Shown one piece after another: positions 45,642 to 54,178 of a stretch of 64,000 nucleotides of DNA. The translations under genes were made by a program, and so were the position numbers. The DNA lies in NCBI RefSeq assembly GCF_021173085.1, contig NZ_CP076413.1, positions 2,232,001-2,296,000 on the forward strand, written 5' to 3'. The notes under the pieces are model-generated. The model was not told the DNA's origin. It ran no database searches and saw only the letters and a list, made by a program, of their open reading frames with translations. The stretch is from Ralstonia wenshanensis (GTDB lineage: Bacteria > Pseudomonadota > Gammaproteobacteria > Burkholderiales > Burkholderiaceae). How positions within the stretch are numbered: position 1 is the first letter of the stretch; each line of letters begins with the position of its first letter.

Positions 45642-46523
45642 CTACGGTGCCACCATCGACACGCCGTACTGCGCAAAGATGCGCTGCAGCTCGCCGCTGG
45701 CGCGCAGGGCATTGAGGGCGCTCTCCAGCGCCTGCGCCAGTTCACGTTGATCCGCCTTGACGGCCATGCCGATCGCCCAGCCGCGGGCGGGCAGCAGGGG
45801 CGACTGCAGCTCGGTCGCCACAAAGCGTGTGGCAGATGGATTCTGCGTCTTCAGCGCACTTTCATATTGCGCCCGCGTCACCATTGCCGCGGCAATCTGG
45901 CCGGAGAACAGCGCACGTAGCGCCTCGTTGGCCTCCGGGTAGATCTTCACCTTGTCGCGCAGGGCGCCGTTGGCGCTGGAAAGCAGCGCGCTTGCGCCGC
46001 CCGATCCCTGCTCGGCGCCAGTCGCCTGGCCGGCGAGGTCTTCGAAACTGCTGACCTTGCGGACGCGCTCGCTGTCGTACACCAGCACGTAGCCTTCGCG
46101 AAGGTACGGCGCGAAGATCAGCACCTGCCCATTCTGCCGAATGAAGTTCGGATCGACCGGCACATGCAGCATCACGTCGGCCGGGCCGTATCCCAGGTAA
46201 TGCCCCTTCCAGACCATATTGCGCAGGTCGCCCGACATGCCGTCGTCATCCGCATCAAAGGGCAGCAACGACGCCGACAGGCCCATCTGCTTGCCGAGCG
46301 CATTGGCAAGCGCCACATCAATGCCGCTGAATTGCCCCCCGACGTTATCGGAGAACGGTGGCAGGCCCTTGTACAGCGCGACCTTCAGGGCGCCGCTCTG
46401 GCGGATCTTCGCCATGTCGGCGTGTGCCGGCACGGCGCCCAACACCATGGCTGACGCGGCAAGCAGGAGGCAGGCAAGGCGGCGAAAAACTCCGGCCGCA
46501 GCCAACCGAAAACGGGCGTTCAT
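45642..46523 (-). CDS. Quinoprotein-dehydrogenase-associated periplasmic binding-protein-like protein (MoxJ/XoxJ type)
   Basis: 293 residues with a Sec signal (cleaved after AHA) and a family-3 solute-binding fold: KIRQSGALKVALYKGLPPFS, FSGIDVALANALGKQMGL, DPNFIRQNGQVLIFAPYLREGYVLVYD. This is the subfamily regularly encoded beside PQQ alcohol dehydrogenases (MoxJ/XoxJ), thought to assist maturation or activation of the dehydrogenase and not solute uptake. No permease nearby. Co-directional with, and downstream of, the PedF-like cytochrome c; both share a sigma54-type promoter. Confidence 0.85.
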   Translation of the reverse strand: MNARFRLAAAGVFRRLACLLLAASAMVLGAVPAHADMAKIRQSGALKVALYKGLPPFSDNVGGQFSGIDVALANALGKQMGLSASLLPFDADDDGMSGDLRNMVWKGHYLGYGPADVMLHVPVDPNFIRQNGQVLIFAPYLREGYVLVYDSERVRKVSSFEDLAGQATGAEQGSGGASALLSSANGALRDKVKIYPEANEALRALFSGQIAAAMVTRAQYESALKTQNPSATRFVATELQSPLLPARGWAIGMAVKADQRELAQALESALNALRASGELQRIFAQYGVSMVAP

Positions 46524-46619
46524 GAGACATCTCCAGGCGGAAAAAATGAGCGAGCCGATGCACACGAAGGCAGGGACAGCACCGGCTCGCCAAGCTGCCA
46601 ACTGAGGCAGGCCGACCTA

Positions 46620-47105
46620 CTAGTCCTGTACGCGGCGCGATTCCAGATACGTCTTGATGGCCCAGACCGCTTCCTGGGTCAGCACGCCTTCAAACGGCGG
46701 CATGTAGACACGACCGTCACGGGTGCGGCCGTGGCGGACGGTGGCTGTGAAGTATTGCGACACCTCGCCGTAGCAGGCCTCCTTCTTCTTGGCGTCGGCC
46801 AACGACATGCAGTCGGTGTCGAGCTTGCGCAGGTCGGGGGCGATCCCGCCCGAGATGGCCTCCAGCCCATGGCAGCGCGCGCAGTTCTGGTTGAACCCGG
46901 AGGAGCCGATCCGCAGCGCTTCGTCGTGTGCGGGACCGGTCCGGTATGGATTGTCCTGACGCCAATCGGCGCCGAGTTGCGGTAAGGTGTGCGTGTCTAC
47001 GGCCTGCGGCGTGACATCGCCGTGAGCGGATGCGGTTGCGGGCAATCCCGCGGCCAGGAATGCGCAGGCAGAAAGCAGCGCGAGCAAGTTGCGAGGCGTT
47101 TTCAA
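46620..47105 (-). CDS. pedF: Cytochrome c of the PedF/c550 type, electron acceptor of the PQQ alcohol dehydrogenase
   Basis: 161 residues, Sec signal cleaved near ASA-HG. One class-I haem site C-A-R-C-H (with GLEAISGGIAPDL following), a D-x-C / E-A-C pair that may form a disulfide, and the distal Met in VYMPPFEGVL. This is the pattern of PedF cytochromes that take electrons from quinoprotein ethanol dehydrogenases in pseudomonads. The start is 45 bp from a -24/-12 promoter. First gene of a two-gene unit with the XoxJ-like gene. Confidence 0.88.
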   Translation of the reverse strand: MKTPRNLLALLSACAFLAAGLPATASAHGDVTPQAVDTHTLPQLGADWRQDNPYRTGPAHDEALRIGSSGFNQNCARCHGLEAISGGIAPDLRKLDTDCMSLADAKKKEACYGEVSQYFTATVRHGRTRDGRVYMPPFEGVLTQEAVWAIKTYLESRRVQD

Positions 47106-47149
47106 GAGTGTCTCCTAGTTGTCGTTGAAACGATTTTTGGAGGCATTTC

Positions 47150-47165
47150 TGCAAGAGCCATACCA
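47150..47165 (-). promoter_or_regulatory. Sigma54 (-24/-12) promoter of pedF-xoxJ-like operon
   Basis: Minus strand TGGTATGGCTCTTGCA: GG-N10-GC spacing exact, 14 of the 16 consensus positions (TGGCACG-N4-TTGCW, counting the N4) met. Start site would be about 30 bp before the pedF ATG. Confidence 0.65.
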
Positions 47166-47260
47166 AGTCGAGAATCTGCCGGGAGACACCGCCAAGATCC
47201 GCCAAACGCTCCAGATATCGGAGGCATGGGTTGGCACAGGTGCTCAGGAATGCAACACCC

Positions 47261-47276
47261 TGGCAAGGGTCTTGCT
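47261..47276 (+). promoter_or_regulatory. Sigma54 (-24/-12) promoter of the AcoR-like activator gene
   Basis: TGGCAAGGGTCTTGCT: one mismatch to TGGCACG-N4-TTGCW with exact GG-N10-GC spacing. 94 bp before the activator ATG, implying autoregulation or control by another activator. GCAACA half-sites lie just before and after (about 47252 and 47283). Confidence 0.72.
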
Positions 47277-47370
47277 TCATGGCGCAACACTTCCGGTTCG
47301 CTCCCTGCTTAAATGAAGCGATCCGGGCGACCCGCACACAGATTGCGGGCGAGGTTTTAGGAGACACACC

Positions 47371-49389
47371 ATGACCCCTCACGCGGCAGCCGGCACGCGC
47401 GCTTCCGACAACGCCCCGGCCACGCTCGGTGACGCACCGCACGATCAGCCCGAACTGATCGCGCAATCGCACGAACGATCCAAGTCGTACGGCCTGCGGC
47501 CCTATGAATCGCCCGACTTCTGCCCGGTGCTGCATAACGAGCTGAAGACCGAGATCGAGCGCAGCCAGTCGCTGTTCACGCACGCGCTGCCCGTCATGGA
47601 GACGCTCTACAGCCAGATCGTCAACACGCAGAGCATGGTGATCCTGACCGATACGTCGGGCCTGATCCTGCATTCGATGGGCGACGACGATTTCCTGGCC
47701 CAGGCCAGCAAAGTGGCCCTGCAGCCGGGCGCGCTGTGGTCGGAAGCGAGCCGTGGCACCAACGCCATCGGCACGGCGCTGGCCGACGGCAAACCCACGC
47801 TGGTCCACGGCTCGGAGCACTACCTTGAGGCCAACCAGTTCCTCACCTGCTCGTGTGCGCCGATCTTCGATCCGTACGGCGCCACCGTGGGCGCGCTCGA
47901 TGTGACGGGTGACCATCGTGGCTTCCACAAGCACACCATGGCGCTGGTGCGCATGTCGGCCCAGATGATCGAGAACCAGCTGTTTGCCAACACGTTCCAG
48001 GACGTGGTGTGCATCCACTTCCACTCGCGCCCGGAATTCATCGGCACGCTGGTCGAAGGGATCGCGGCCTTCACGCCGGCGGGGCGCTTCCTGTCGGCCA
48101 ACCGCAGTGGCGAGTTCCAGCTCGGCCTGTCGATCCGCGCGCTTCAAGCACATACCTTTTCGTCGCTGTTCGGGCTGTCGATGTCGCAGTTGATCGACCG
48201 GGAACGTACCGCGGCGGCAGGCATCGTGCAGTTGCAGTTGCCCAGCGGCGTGAAGGTGTTTGCGCGCGTCGAATGGAAGCGGCCGGCCAACCGCATGGTG
48301 GGCGGCGCAATGGGCGCAGAACGTTCGACCGACCACGACACGGCCCCGCGCCGCGCCTACATCGAGCCATCCCGGCAACCGGCAAGCCTGGAGGCACTGG
48401 ATACCGGCGACGCGCAGATCCAGACCGTGATCGGCAAGCTGCGCAAGGTCATCGGCAAGGACATTCCTGTCATGGTCCTGGGCGAAACCGGCACCGGCAA
48501 GGAACTGCTCGCGCGCGCCATCCACGCCGACAGCCCGCGCCATGCCGGCCCCTTCATCGCCGTGAACTGCGCGTCGATTCCGGAAGCGCTGATTGAATCC
48601 GAACTGTTCGGCTACGAAGAAGGCGCCTTTACCGGCGCGCGCAAGAAAGGCGGCATCGGCAAGATGGTGCTGGCCAACGGCGGCACGCTGTTCCTCGACG
48701 AGATTGGCGACATGCCGCTGCACCTGCAGGCCCGCCTGCTGCGCGCGCTGCAAGAGCGTGCGGTGTCGCCGCTGGGGAGCAACAAGCTGATCCAGGTGGA
48801 TGTGACCGTCGTGTGCGCGACCCACCGCAACATGCGCGAGATGGTGGCCAGCGGGCAGTTCCGCGAAGACCTGTACTACCGCCTCAACGGCCTGGTCGTG
48901 CGCCTGCCCGCACTGCGCGAGCGCACCGACCTCGACGTGGTGGCCGACAAGCTGCTGAAGCTCGAACAGGCAGACGCGCCCCCCATCAGCGAAGCCGTGA
49001 TGCAGATGTTCCGCAGCTACCACTGGCCCGGCAACATCCGCCAGCTCGGTAATCTGCTGCGCACCGCCCGGCTGATGGCCGAAGGCGCGCCGGAGATCAC
49101 CGAAGACCATCTGCCCGACGATTTTCTTGAAGACTGGCAGGCGCGCCATGGCGACCAGCCGGCGGCAGACAACGCGGTGGCGCCGACAGCGGCTGTGCCG
49201 CCCGTCACTCAAAGCGTGGGCGGCTCCCAGCCCAAGCGGCTTGCCGATGTGGAGAGCATGACCATCATGGCGGCCGTGAAGGCGCACAACGGCAACATCT
49301 CCGCCGCTGCCAAGGCGCTCGGCATTTCACGCAACACGATCTACCGCAGGATCGACGAGGCAGGCGGTTTGCCCTCAGACACCGACTGA
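47371..49389 (+). CDS. AcoR-like sigma54-dependent activator (alcohol/aldehyde metabolism)
   Basis: 672 residues. GAF-type sensory region (about 70-210, with [15 protein letters not shown] and [14 protein letters not shown], hallmarks of the AcoR/BmoR branch), AAA+ domain with Walker A 371-378 (GETGTGKE), GAFTGA loop 418-423 and Walker B LFLDEIGD (440-447), then a Fis-type HTH ([22 protein letters not shown]). Family members sense acetoin, alcohols or aldehydes directly and need no kinase. Next to PQQ alcohol-oxidation genes with sigma54 promoters, so it is the likely master activator. Converges with the peptidase gene by 15 bp. Confidence 0.92.
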   Translation: MTPHAAAGTRASDNAPATLGDAPHDQPELIAQSHERSKSYGLRPYESPDFCPVLHNELKTEIERSQSLFTHALPVMETLYSQIVNTQSMVILTDTSGLILHSMGDDDFLAQASKVALQPGALWSEASRGTNAIGTALADGKPTLVHGSEHYLEANQFLTCSCAPIFDPYGATVGALDVTGDHRGFHKHTMALVRMSAQMIENQLFANTFQDVVCIHFHSRPEFIGTLVEGIAAFTPAGRFLSANRSGEFQLGLSIRALQAHTFSSLFGLSMSQLIDRERTAAAGIVQLQLPSGVKVFARVEWKRPANRMVGGAMGAERSTDHDTAPRRAYIEPSRQPASLEALDTGDAQIQTVIGKLRKVIGKDIPVMVLGETGTGKELLARAIHADSPRHAGPFIAVNCASIPEALIESELFGYEEGAFTGARKKGGIGKMVLANGGTLFLDEIGDMPLHLQARLLRALQERAVSPLGSNKLIQVDVTVVCATHRNMREMVASGQFREDLYYRLNGLVVRLPALRERTDLDVVADKLLKLEQADAPPISEAVMQMFRSYHWPGNIRQLGNLLRTARLMAEGAPEITEDHLPDDFLEDWQARHGDQPAADNAVAPTAAVPPVTQSVGGSQPKRLADVESMTIMAAVKAHNGNISAAAKALGISRNTIYRRIDEAGGLPSDTD

Positions 49390-50319
49390 CCACGCCGACG
49401 CACGGATGGCAGCGCCCAGCGCGTTCGCCATCTCCCCTACCGCCAGGTGCCCGCCCGGCACCCACACCAACCGCGCATGCGGTATCGCTGCAGACAATCG
49501 CAGCGCATTCCGGGGGTGGCAAACGTTGTCTTGCCGCCCATGCAGTAGTGTCACCGGCAATCCCCTCGCGCCGATACGCGCAGCCGCCCCCAGCAACGCA
49601 GCCTTCCCAAGCCCCGCCCGCCGATACAGGTAGTGCGCCTGCAGCTGGTACTTGCGCGCCAGGGCCAGTTGCTTCTGCCAGGTTTGGCGACGTGCCTGCG
49701 GCCGCAGCCCCAACAACCGATGCTCCGCACGCTGCCACGCACAGGCGATGTTCAATTTCTGAACAGTTGTACCAGGCTGCAACATGTCTGTTGCAACGAG
49801 AAGGCGACCACGGGCCGCGGGAAAACCCTCGCCCCGCCCGTCGACGCTCCGCAAGAGATCACGACCGGCACCGCGCGCATTGAACAGCGCCTGCACATCG
49901 TCGAAACCGGTCAGGAAAGCGCCGCGCAGCACCAGTGCCGATACGGCATGGGGAAAGCGATCGGCATAGGCCAGCGCCAGCGCCGCACCCCATGACCCGC
50001 CGACCACGCCCCAGCGCGCAATGCCAAGTGCGGCGCGCAGTTGCTCAAGATCAGCCAGCAGTGCCGTCACCGTATTGCGCCGTAGCGTGCCGGCCGGTCG
50101 CGAGCGCCCTGCGCCGCGCTGGTCCGGCAGCACGGCGCGATGCCGCAGCGGATCGAACCACGCGGCCATCGATGGCACGCAGCCGCTGCCCGGGCCACCG
50201 TGCAGCACCAGCCACGGTTCACCGCTGTCGGGCCCGCATTGGCGCACATGTAGGCAATGGCCGTCGGGCGTGCGCAGGTGGAGGCGTGCGGACGTTGTTG
50301 GCCAGTCGGAAGTGGGCAT
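49375..50319 (-). CDS. Alpha/beta hydrolase of the prolyl-iminopeptidase (S33) type
   Basis: 314 residues. Oxyanion motif VLHGGPGSGC, DQRGAGRS, nucleophile elbow GGSWGAALALAYA, late Asp in LLHGRQDNVCHP and His in WVPGGHLAVGE; all three catalytic residues are in place. Typical cytosolic proline iminopeptidase length. Divergent from pqqA by 104 bp, which raises the possibility of a role in trimming the PqqA peptide, as S9-type PqqH is suspected to do in Pseudomonas. That link is only positional. Confidence 0.8.
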   Translation of the reverse strand: MPTSDWPTTSARLHLRTPDGHCLHVRQCGPDSGEPWLVLHGGPGSGCVPSMAAWFDPLRHRAVLPDQRGAGRSRPAGTLRRNTVTALLADLEQLRAALGIARWGVVGGSWGAALALAYADRFPHAVSALVLRGAFLTGFDDVQALFNARGAGRDLLRSVDGRGEGFPAARGRLLVATDMLQPGTTVQKLNIACAWQRAEHRLLGLRPQARRQTWQKQLALARKYQLQAHYLYRRAGLGKAALLGAAARIGARGLPVTLLHGRQDNVCHPRNALRLSAAIPHARLVWVPGGHLAVGEMANALGAAIRASAWSVGV

Positions 50320-50423
50320 GGATGTTGCCTTGATGACGATGCGGCTGTGTTCGGCAAACGCCTGCGTCAGCCGCTGAACAATGCAGTGCACTCACTAACT
50401 ATGCCAACCCTCAAGGAGGAGAC

Positions 50424-50498
50424 ATGAACTGGACGACGCCCGCCTATACCGAACTGCGACTCGGGTTCGAAATCACCATGTACATCGCCAACCGCTGA
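50424..50498 (+). CDS. pqqA: PQQ precursor peptide PqqA (24 aa)
   Basis: [20 protein letters not shown] followed by IANR: Glu16 and Tyr20, the two residues cross-linked and converted into PQQ, are at the usual positions in the F-E-I-T-M-Y core. An AAGGAGGAG ribosome site precedes the ATG. Too short for the usual ORF cut-off. A strong hairpin-plus-T-run follows the stop, separating it from pqqB, so pqqA can be made in excess over the enzymes. Confidence 0.97.
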   Translation: MNWTTPAYTELRLGFEITMYIANR

Positions 50499-50529
50499 TG
50501 CTGCGCGGTTGAGCACGCAAGGCTCCACG

Positions 50530-50565
50530 AGCCCGCCGGTTCTTCACGGCGGGCTTCTTTTTTTT
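50530..50565 (+). terminator. Attenuating terminator between pqqA and pqqB
   Basis: AGCCCGCCG-GTTCTTCA-CGGCGGGCT, 9-bp stem, followed by TCTTTTTTTTT. A classical terminator, 31 bases after the pqqA stop; expected to let only part of the transcripts reach pqqBCDE. Confidence 0.9.
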
Positions 50566-50644
50566 CGGCGCGCGGCGCGCATGCCTTAGCGCCATGCCCT
50601 GGCCGACTTCTTGCTCAATCCGCCCGACACGTTGGATTTGCATC

Positions 50645-51562
50645 ATGACCATACTCAGGGTTCTCGGCTCGGCCGCCGGCGGCGGTTTCCCACAGTGGAA
50701 CTGCAACTGTCGCAACTGCGACGGCGTGCGGCGCGGCACCGTGCGTGCCACCCCGCGCACGCAGTCTTCCATCGCACTCGGCGACGGCCAGCACAACTGG
50801 ATCGTGGTGAATGCCTCGCCGGACATCCTCGCGCAACTGCGCAGTTCACCGGCGCTGCAACCGGCGCGCGCGCCGCGTGATACGGGCATCGTGGGCGTGG
50901 TGCTGATGGATGCGCAGATCGACCACGTGACAGGCTTGCTGATGCTGCGCGAGCATCGGCAAGCGCTGCCGGTCTATGCCAGCGCGGCCGTCATCAGCGA
51001 TCTGTCTACCGCTTTCCCGCTCACACGCATGTTGTCGCACTACTGCGGGCTCGACACGCGCGCGCTGGCGCTGGACGGCACGGCGTTCTCGGTGCCGCCG
51101 CTCGACGACGTGGCGTTGACGGCCATCCCGCTGGAGAGCAAGGCGCCGCCCTATTCGCCCAGCCGCAACGCGCGCCGCGTGGGCGACAACATCGGCTTGC
51201 GCATCGTCGACAAAAAGAGCGGTCGGCGGACGTTCTACGCCCCCGGCCTTGCCCGCGTCGAACCCCATGTGTTCGACGAACTGGGCGCGGCCGATGTGGT
51301 GCTGGTGGACGGCACCTGCTGGCAAGACGACGAAATGCTCGCCCTGGGTTTTTCCACCAAGACGGCAGCCGACATGGGCCACCTCGCGCAATCCGGCCCC
51401 GGAGGCATGATCGACGTTCTCGACCAGCTGCCGGCCACGCGCAAGGTGCTCATCCACATCAACAACACCAACCCGATCCTCGATGAAGACTCGCCGCAGC
51501 GACGCGAGTTGGAGGCGCACGGTATCGAGGTGGCTTACGACGGCATGGAAATCTCGCTATGA
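50645..51562 (+). CDS. pqqB: PQQ biosynthesis hydroxylase PqqB
   Basis: 305-residue metallo-beta-lactamase-fold protein; N-terminus [20 protein letters not shown] is the PqqB signature and NCNCRNCDG a Cys-rich loop. Hydroxylates the Glu-Tyr derived intermediate before PqqC. Weak ribosome site; stop overlaps pqqC by ATGA. Confidence 0.96.
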   Translation: MTILRVLGSAAGGGFPQWNCNCRNCDGVRRGTVRATPRTQSSIALGDGQHNWIVVNASPDILAQLRSSPALQPARAPRDTGIVGVVLMDAQIDHVTGLLMLREHRQALPVYASAAVISDLSTAFPLTRMLSHYCGLDTRALALDGTAFSVPPLDDVALTAIPLESKAPPYSPSRNARRVGDNIGLRIVDKKSGRRTFYAPGLARVEPHVFDELGAADVVLVDGTCWQDDEMLALGFSTKTAADMGHLAQSGPGGMIDVLDQLPATRKVLIHINNTNPILDEDSPQRRELEAHGIEVAYDGMEISL

Positions 51563-52269
51563 CACATCCTGTTGCCTGGACTGCCGAAGACTTCGAAGCG
51601 CGACTGCGCGCGAAGCAGGCGGGCTATCACATCCATCATCCCTTCAACCTGCGCATGCGCGCCGGCGAATGCACGCCCGAGGAAATCCGCACCTGGGTCG
51701 CGAACCGCTTCTACTACCAGGTCAACATCCCGCTCAAGGATGCGGCCATCCTGTCCAACTGCCCGGACCGGGCAACACGCCGTGAGTGGATCGTCCGCAT
51801 TCATGACCACGATGGCGACGACGTGCAGCCGGGCGGCATCGAAAGCTGGGTGCGGCTGGGCGAAGCCGTGGGCCTCACGCGCGACGCGCTGTGGTCTCAC
51901 CGGCATCTGCTGCCGGGCGTGCGCTTTGCGGTGGATGCGTATGTGAACTTTGCGCGCCGCGCGCCGTGGCAGGAAGCGGTGTGCTCCTCCCTCACGGAGA
52001 TGTTTGCGCCGGACATCCACAAGGAACGGCTGGCCGGCTGGCCCGATCACTATCCGTGGGTGCAGCCGGAAGGGCTGGCGTACTTCCGCTCACGCATTCC
52101 GCTGGCCTCGCGCGACGTCGAGCACGGCCTGCGCGTGACACTCGACTACTTCCGCACGCCCGAGCAGCAACAGCGTGCGCTGGACATCCTGCAGTTCAAG
52201 CTCGACATCCTCTGGTCGATGCTCGATGCCATCCAACAGGCCCACGCACATGAGCCCTCCCTTGCCTGA
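51559..52269 (+). CDS. pqqC: PQQ synthase PqqC
   Basis: 236-residue haem-oxygenase-like, cofactor-free oxidase catalysing ring closure and oxidation in the last step of PQQ synthesis. Conserved stretches: [36 protein letters not shown] and [16 protein letters not shown]. Overlaps both pqqB (4 bp) and pqqD (20 bp). Confidence 0.97.
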   Translation: MTHPVAWTAEDFEARLRAKQAGYHIHHPFNLRMRAGECTPEEIRTWVANRFYYQVNIPLKDAAILSNCPDRATRREWIVRIHDHDGDDVQPGGIESWVRLGEAVGLTRDALWSHRHLLPGVRFAVDAYVNFARRAPWQEAVCSSLTEMFAPDIHKERLAGWPDHYPWVQPEGLAYFRSRIPLASRDVEHGLRVTLDYFRTPEQQQRALDILQFKLDILWSMLDAIQQAHAHEPSLA

Positions 52270-52522
52270 TCCAGCCCACCCCATGCTGCACCGGACCTTC
52301 CGGCTGCAATGGGAAGACATGCAGCAAAGCTGGGTGCTGCTGTACCCCGAGGGCATGGTCACCCTCAATGACAGCGCCGCCGCGATCCTGCAGCGCTGCG
52401 ACGGTGCCCATACCCTCGACATGCTGATCGACGACCTGCAGTCCGCCTTTGGCGTGCAGGGCATCGCTCCGGAGGTCCATGCCTTTGTCAAACATGCACT
52501 TGAACGCGGCTGGCTCGTTTGA
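52250..52522 (+). CDS. pqqD: PqqA-binding chaperone PqqD
   Basis: 90-residue RiPP recognition element that presents PqqA to PqqE. Matches the family in [19 protein letters not shown] and [19 protein letters not shown] 52250 is inside pqqC; a second ATG 11 codons later (MLHRTF) is a possible start. Confidence 0.95.
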   Translation: MSPPLPDPAHPMLHRTFRLQWEDMQQSWVLLYPEGMVTLNDSAAAILQRCDGAHTLDMLIDDLQSAFGVQGIAPEVHAFVKHALERGWLV

Positions 52523-53696
52523 GGCCGATTCGCTGCTGGCGCCGGCCGCTACGCCGATGCCCGGTCCGCCGCTCTGGCTGCTGGCCGAGCTGACCTATCG
52601 CTGCCCGCTGCATTGCGCCTTCTGCTCCAACCCGGTCGACTACACGCGGCACGATCGGGAACTCACTACCGAGCAGTGGTGCGATGTATTTACCCAAGCC
52701 CGGGCGCTAGGTGCTGTGCAGCTTGGCCTGTCGGGCGGCGAGCCGCTGTTGCGCAAGGATCTCGAAACACTGGTCGCGCATGCGCATGGGCTCGGGTTCT
52801 ACGTGAACCTCGTGACGTCCGGGGTAGGCCTGACCGATGCGCGGCTTGGGGCGTTGCGCGCAGCGGGGCTCGACCATATCCAGTTGTCGTTCCAGGACTC
52901 CACGCGTGAGCTGAACGACTTTCTGTCGAGCACGCGCACCTTCGATCTGAAGCGCCGCGTGGCCGATCTGATCAAGGCCCACGGTTATCCGATGGTGATG
53001 AACTGCGTGATGCACCGGCACAACCTGCCGCACGTGGGGGCCATCATCGACATGGCGCTGGAGATCGGGGCCGAATACCTGGAACTCGCCAACACGCAGT
53101 ACTACGGCTGGGCGTGGGAGAACCGCCTGGCGCTGATGCCCACCCTGGAGCAACTGCGCGACGCCGAGGCTGTCGTGAACGACTACCGGGCCCGCATCGG
53201 CAGCCGGTGCCAGTTGCTCTACGTCGTGCCGGACTACTTCGAGCAGCGCCCGAAGAAGTGCATGAACGGCTGGGGCACGACATTCCTCGGCATCGCGCCG
53301 GATGGCGTTGCGCTGCCCTGCCACTCGGCGCGCATGCTGCCGGGGCTGGAGCTGCCCAACGTGCTCAGCCAGCCGCTGCGCGACATCTGGCGAAGCAGCG
53401 ACGCCTTTCAACGCTTTCGCGGCACGCATTGGATGCCGGAGCCATGCCAGTCATGCGAATCGCGCGAGGAAGATGCCGGCGGCTGCCGCTGTCAGGCGTA
53501 CCTGTTGACGGGCGATGCGACACGCACGGACCCGGTGTGTGGAAAGTCAGCAGATCACGGCGCACTGCAGAAGGTGGTGCTGCAAGGCCGGATGGCTGCG
53601 ATGAACGGGTTCGGGCAGATACGGGACACGCGCACCGGTGAAGTGCCGATCGTGTTCCGAACGGATGCCAACTCGCGCCGGCTGACACAGCCATAG
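52479..53696 (+). CDS. pqqE: Radical SAM enzyme PqqE
   Basis: 405 residues. Radical-SAM cluster C-P-L-H-C-A-F-C in ELTYRCPLHCAFCSNP, GGEP motif in LSGGEPLLRK, and a SPASM domain with further Cys (PKKCMNGWG, ALPCHSARM, PCQSCESREEDAGGCRCQ). Forms the first Glu-Tyr C-C bond in PqqA with PqqD. ATG 52479 follows a GGAGG site; ATG 52494 is the alternative. Overlaps pqqD. PQQ peptidase genes (pqqF/G) are not in the window. Confidence 0.96.
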   Translation: MPLSNMHLNAAGSFEADSLLAPAATPMPGPPLWLLAELTYRCPLHCAFCSNPVDYTRHDRELTTEQWCDVFTQARALGAVQLGLSGGEPLLRKDLETLVAHAHGLGFYVNLVTSGVGLTDARLGALRAAGLDHIQLSFQDSTRELNDFLSSTRTFDLKRRVADLIKAHGYPMVMNCVMHRHNLPHVGAIIDMALEIGAEYLELANTQYYGWAWENRLALMPTLEQLRDAEAVVNDYRARIGSRCQLLYVVPDYFEQRPKKCMNGWGTTFLGIAPDGVALPCHSARMLPGLELPNVLSQPLRDIWRSSDAFQRFRGTHWMPEPCQSCESREEDAGGCRCQAYLLTGDATRTDPVCGKSADHGALQKVVLQGRMAAMNGFGQIRDTRTGEVPIVFRTDANSRRLTQP

Positions 53697-53720
53697 AGCG
53701 CGGTCATCCATAGAAAACGA

Positions 53721-53746
53721 AGAGGGCCGGACAATGCCGGCCCTCT
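53721..53746. terminator. Bidirectional terminator between pqqE and the cytochrome c gene
   Basis: AGAGGGCCGG-ACAATG-CCGGCCCTCT, perfect 10-bp stem, pyrimidine-rich CTTCTTTCCTT after it on the plus strand, A-rich on the other. Lies between convergent genes. Confidence 0.85.
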
Positions 53747-53774
53747 CTTCTTTCCTTGCGAACAACGTCGAAGC

Positions 53775-54101
53775 CTAGGAGCCTGAACTCAACACCCAGG
53801 CCACCAGCTGCTTCGCTTCGTCTTCCTTGAGATTGGGATGCGGGGGCATTGGGATACGGCCCCACGTGCCCTTGCCGCCGTCGCGCACTTTCTGCGCCAG
53901 CCTGGTCGGCGCATCGGCATCGCCCTTGTACTTGGCGGCCACGTCGGCAAAGGCGGGGCCGACGATCTTGGCATGCATGCTGTGGCACGAGAAGCAGCCG
54001 CTCTTGTCGGCCAGGGCCTGCATGTCGGGGGCGGCGTGGGCAGGTGCCGCGCCAATTGCTGCGCACGCTACGGCCAGCAACGAAAACACTCCATTACGCA
54101 T
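53775..54101 (-). CDS. Small class-I cytochrome c (c551/c552 type)
   Basis: About 108 residues: signal MRNGVFSLLAVACAAIGAAPAHA, then a haem site C-F-S-C-H with AKIVGPAFADVAAKY and the distal Met in IPMPPHPN. Typical monohaem c551-like carrier of about 85 mature residues. Directly downstream of the alcohol dehydrogenase gene (78 bp), hence its likely electron acceptor in the periplasm. Start is uncertain by seven codons (54122). Confidence 0.85.
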   Translation of the reverse strand: MRNGVFSLLAVACAAIGAAPAHAAPDMQALADKSGCFSCHSMHAKIVGPAFADVAAKYKGDADAPTRLAQKVRDGGKGTWGRIPMPPHPNLKEDEAKQLVAWVLSSGS

Positions 54102-54178
54102 GATCACGATCTGAAACTCCATGAAGCTGTGCGAGAGGCTGCGCGCCGCACAGGGCGCACAGCGCTCAACTCAGCACG

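Noticed and set aside
46717-49287. 856-codon minus-strand open frame opposite the AcoR-like gene
   Set aside because: Antisense shadow; composition is His/Arg/Gln-rich and it would also overlap the pedF gene.
49765-49800. TGCAACA-N4-TGTTGCA dyad as an extra AcoR-type site
   Set aside because: It lies inside the peptidase coding sequence, far from any promoter found, and the spacing differs from the upstream sites.
50350-50380. Sigma54 promoter before pqqA
   Set aside because: The best candidate has GG-N9-GC spacing, one base short, which abolishes sigma54 recognition.
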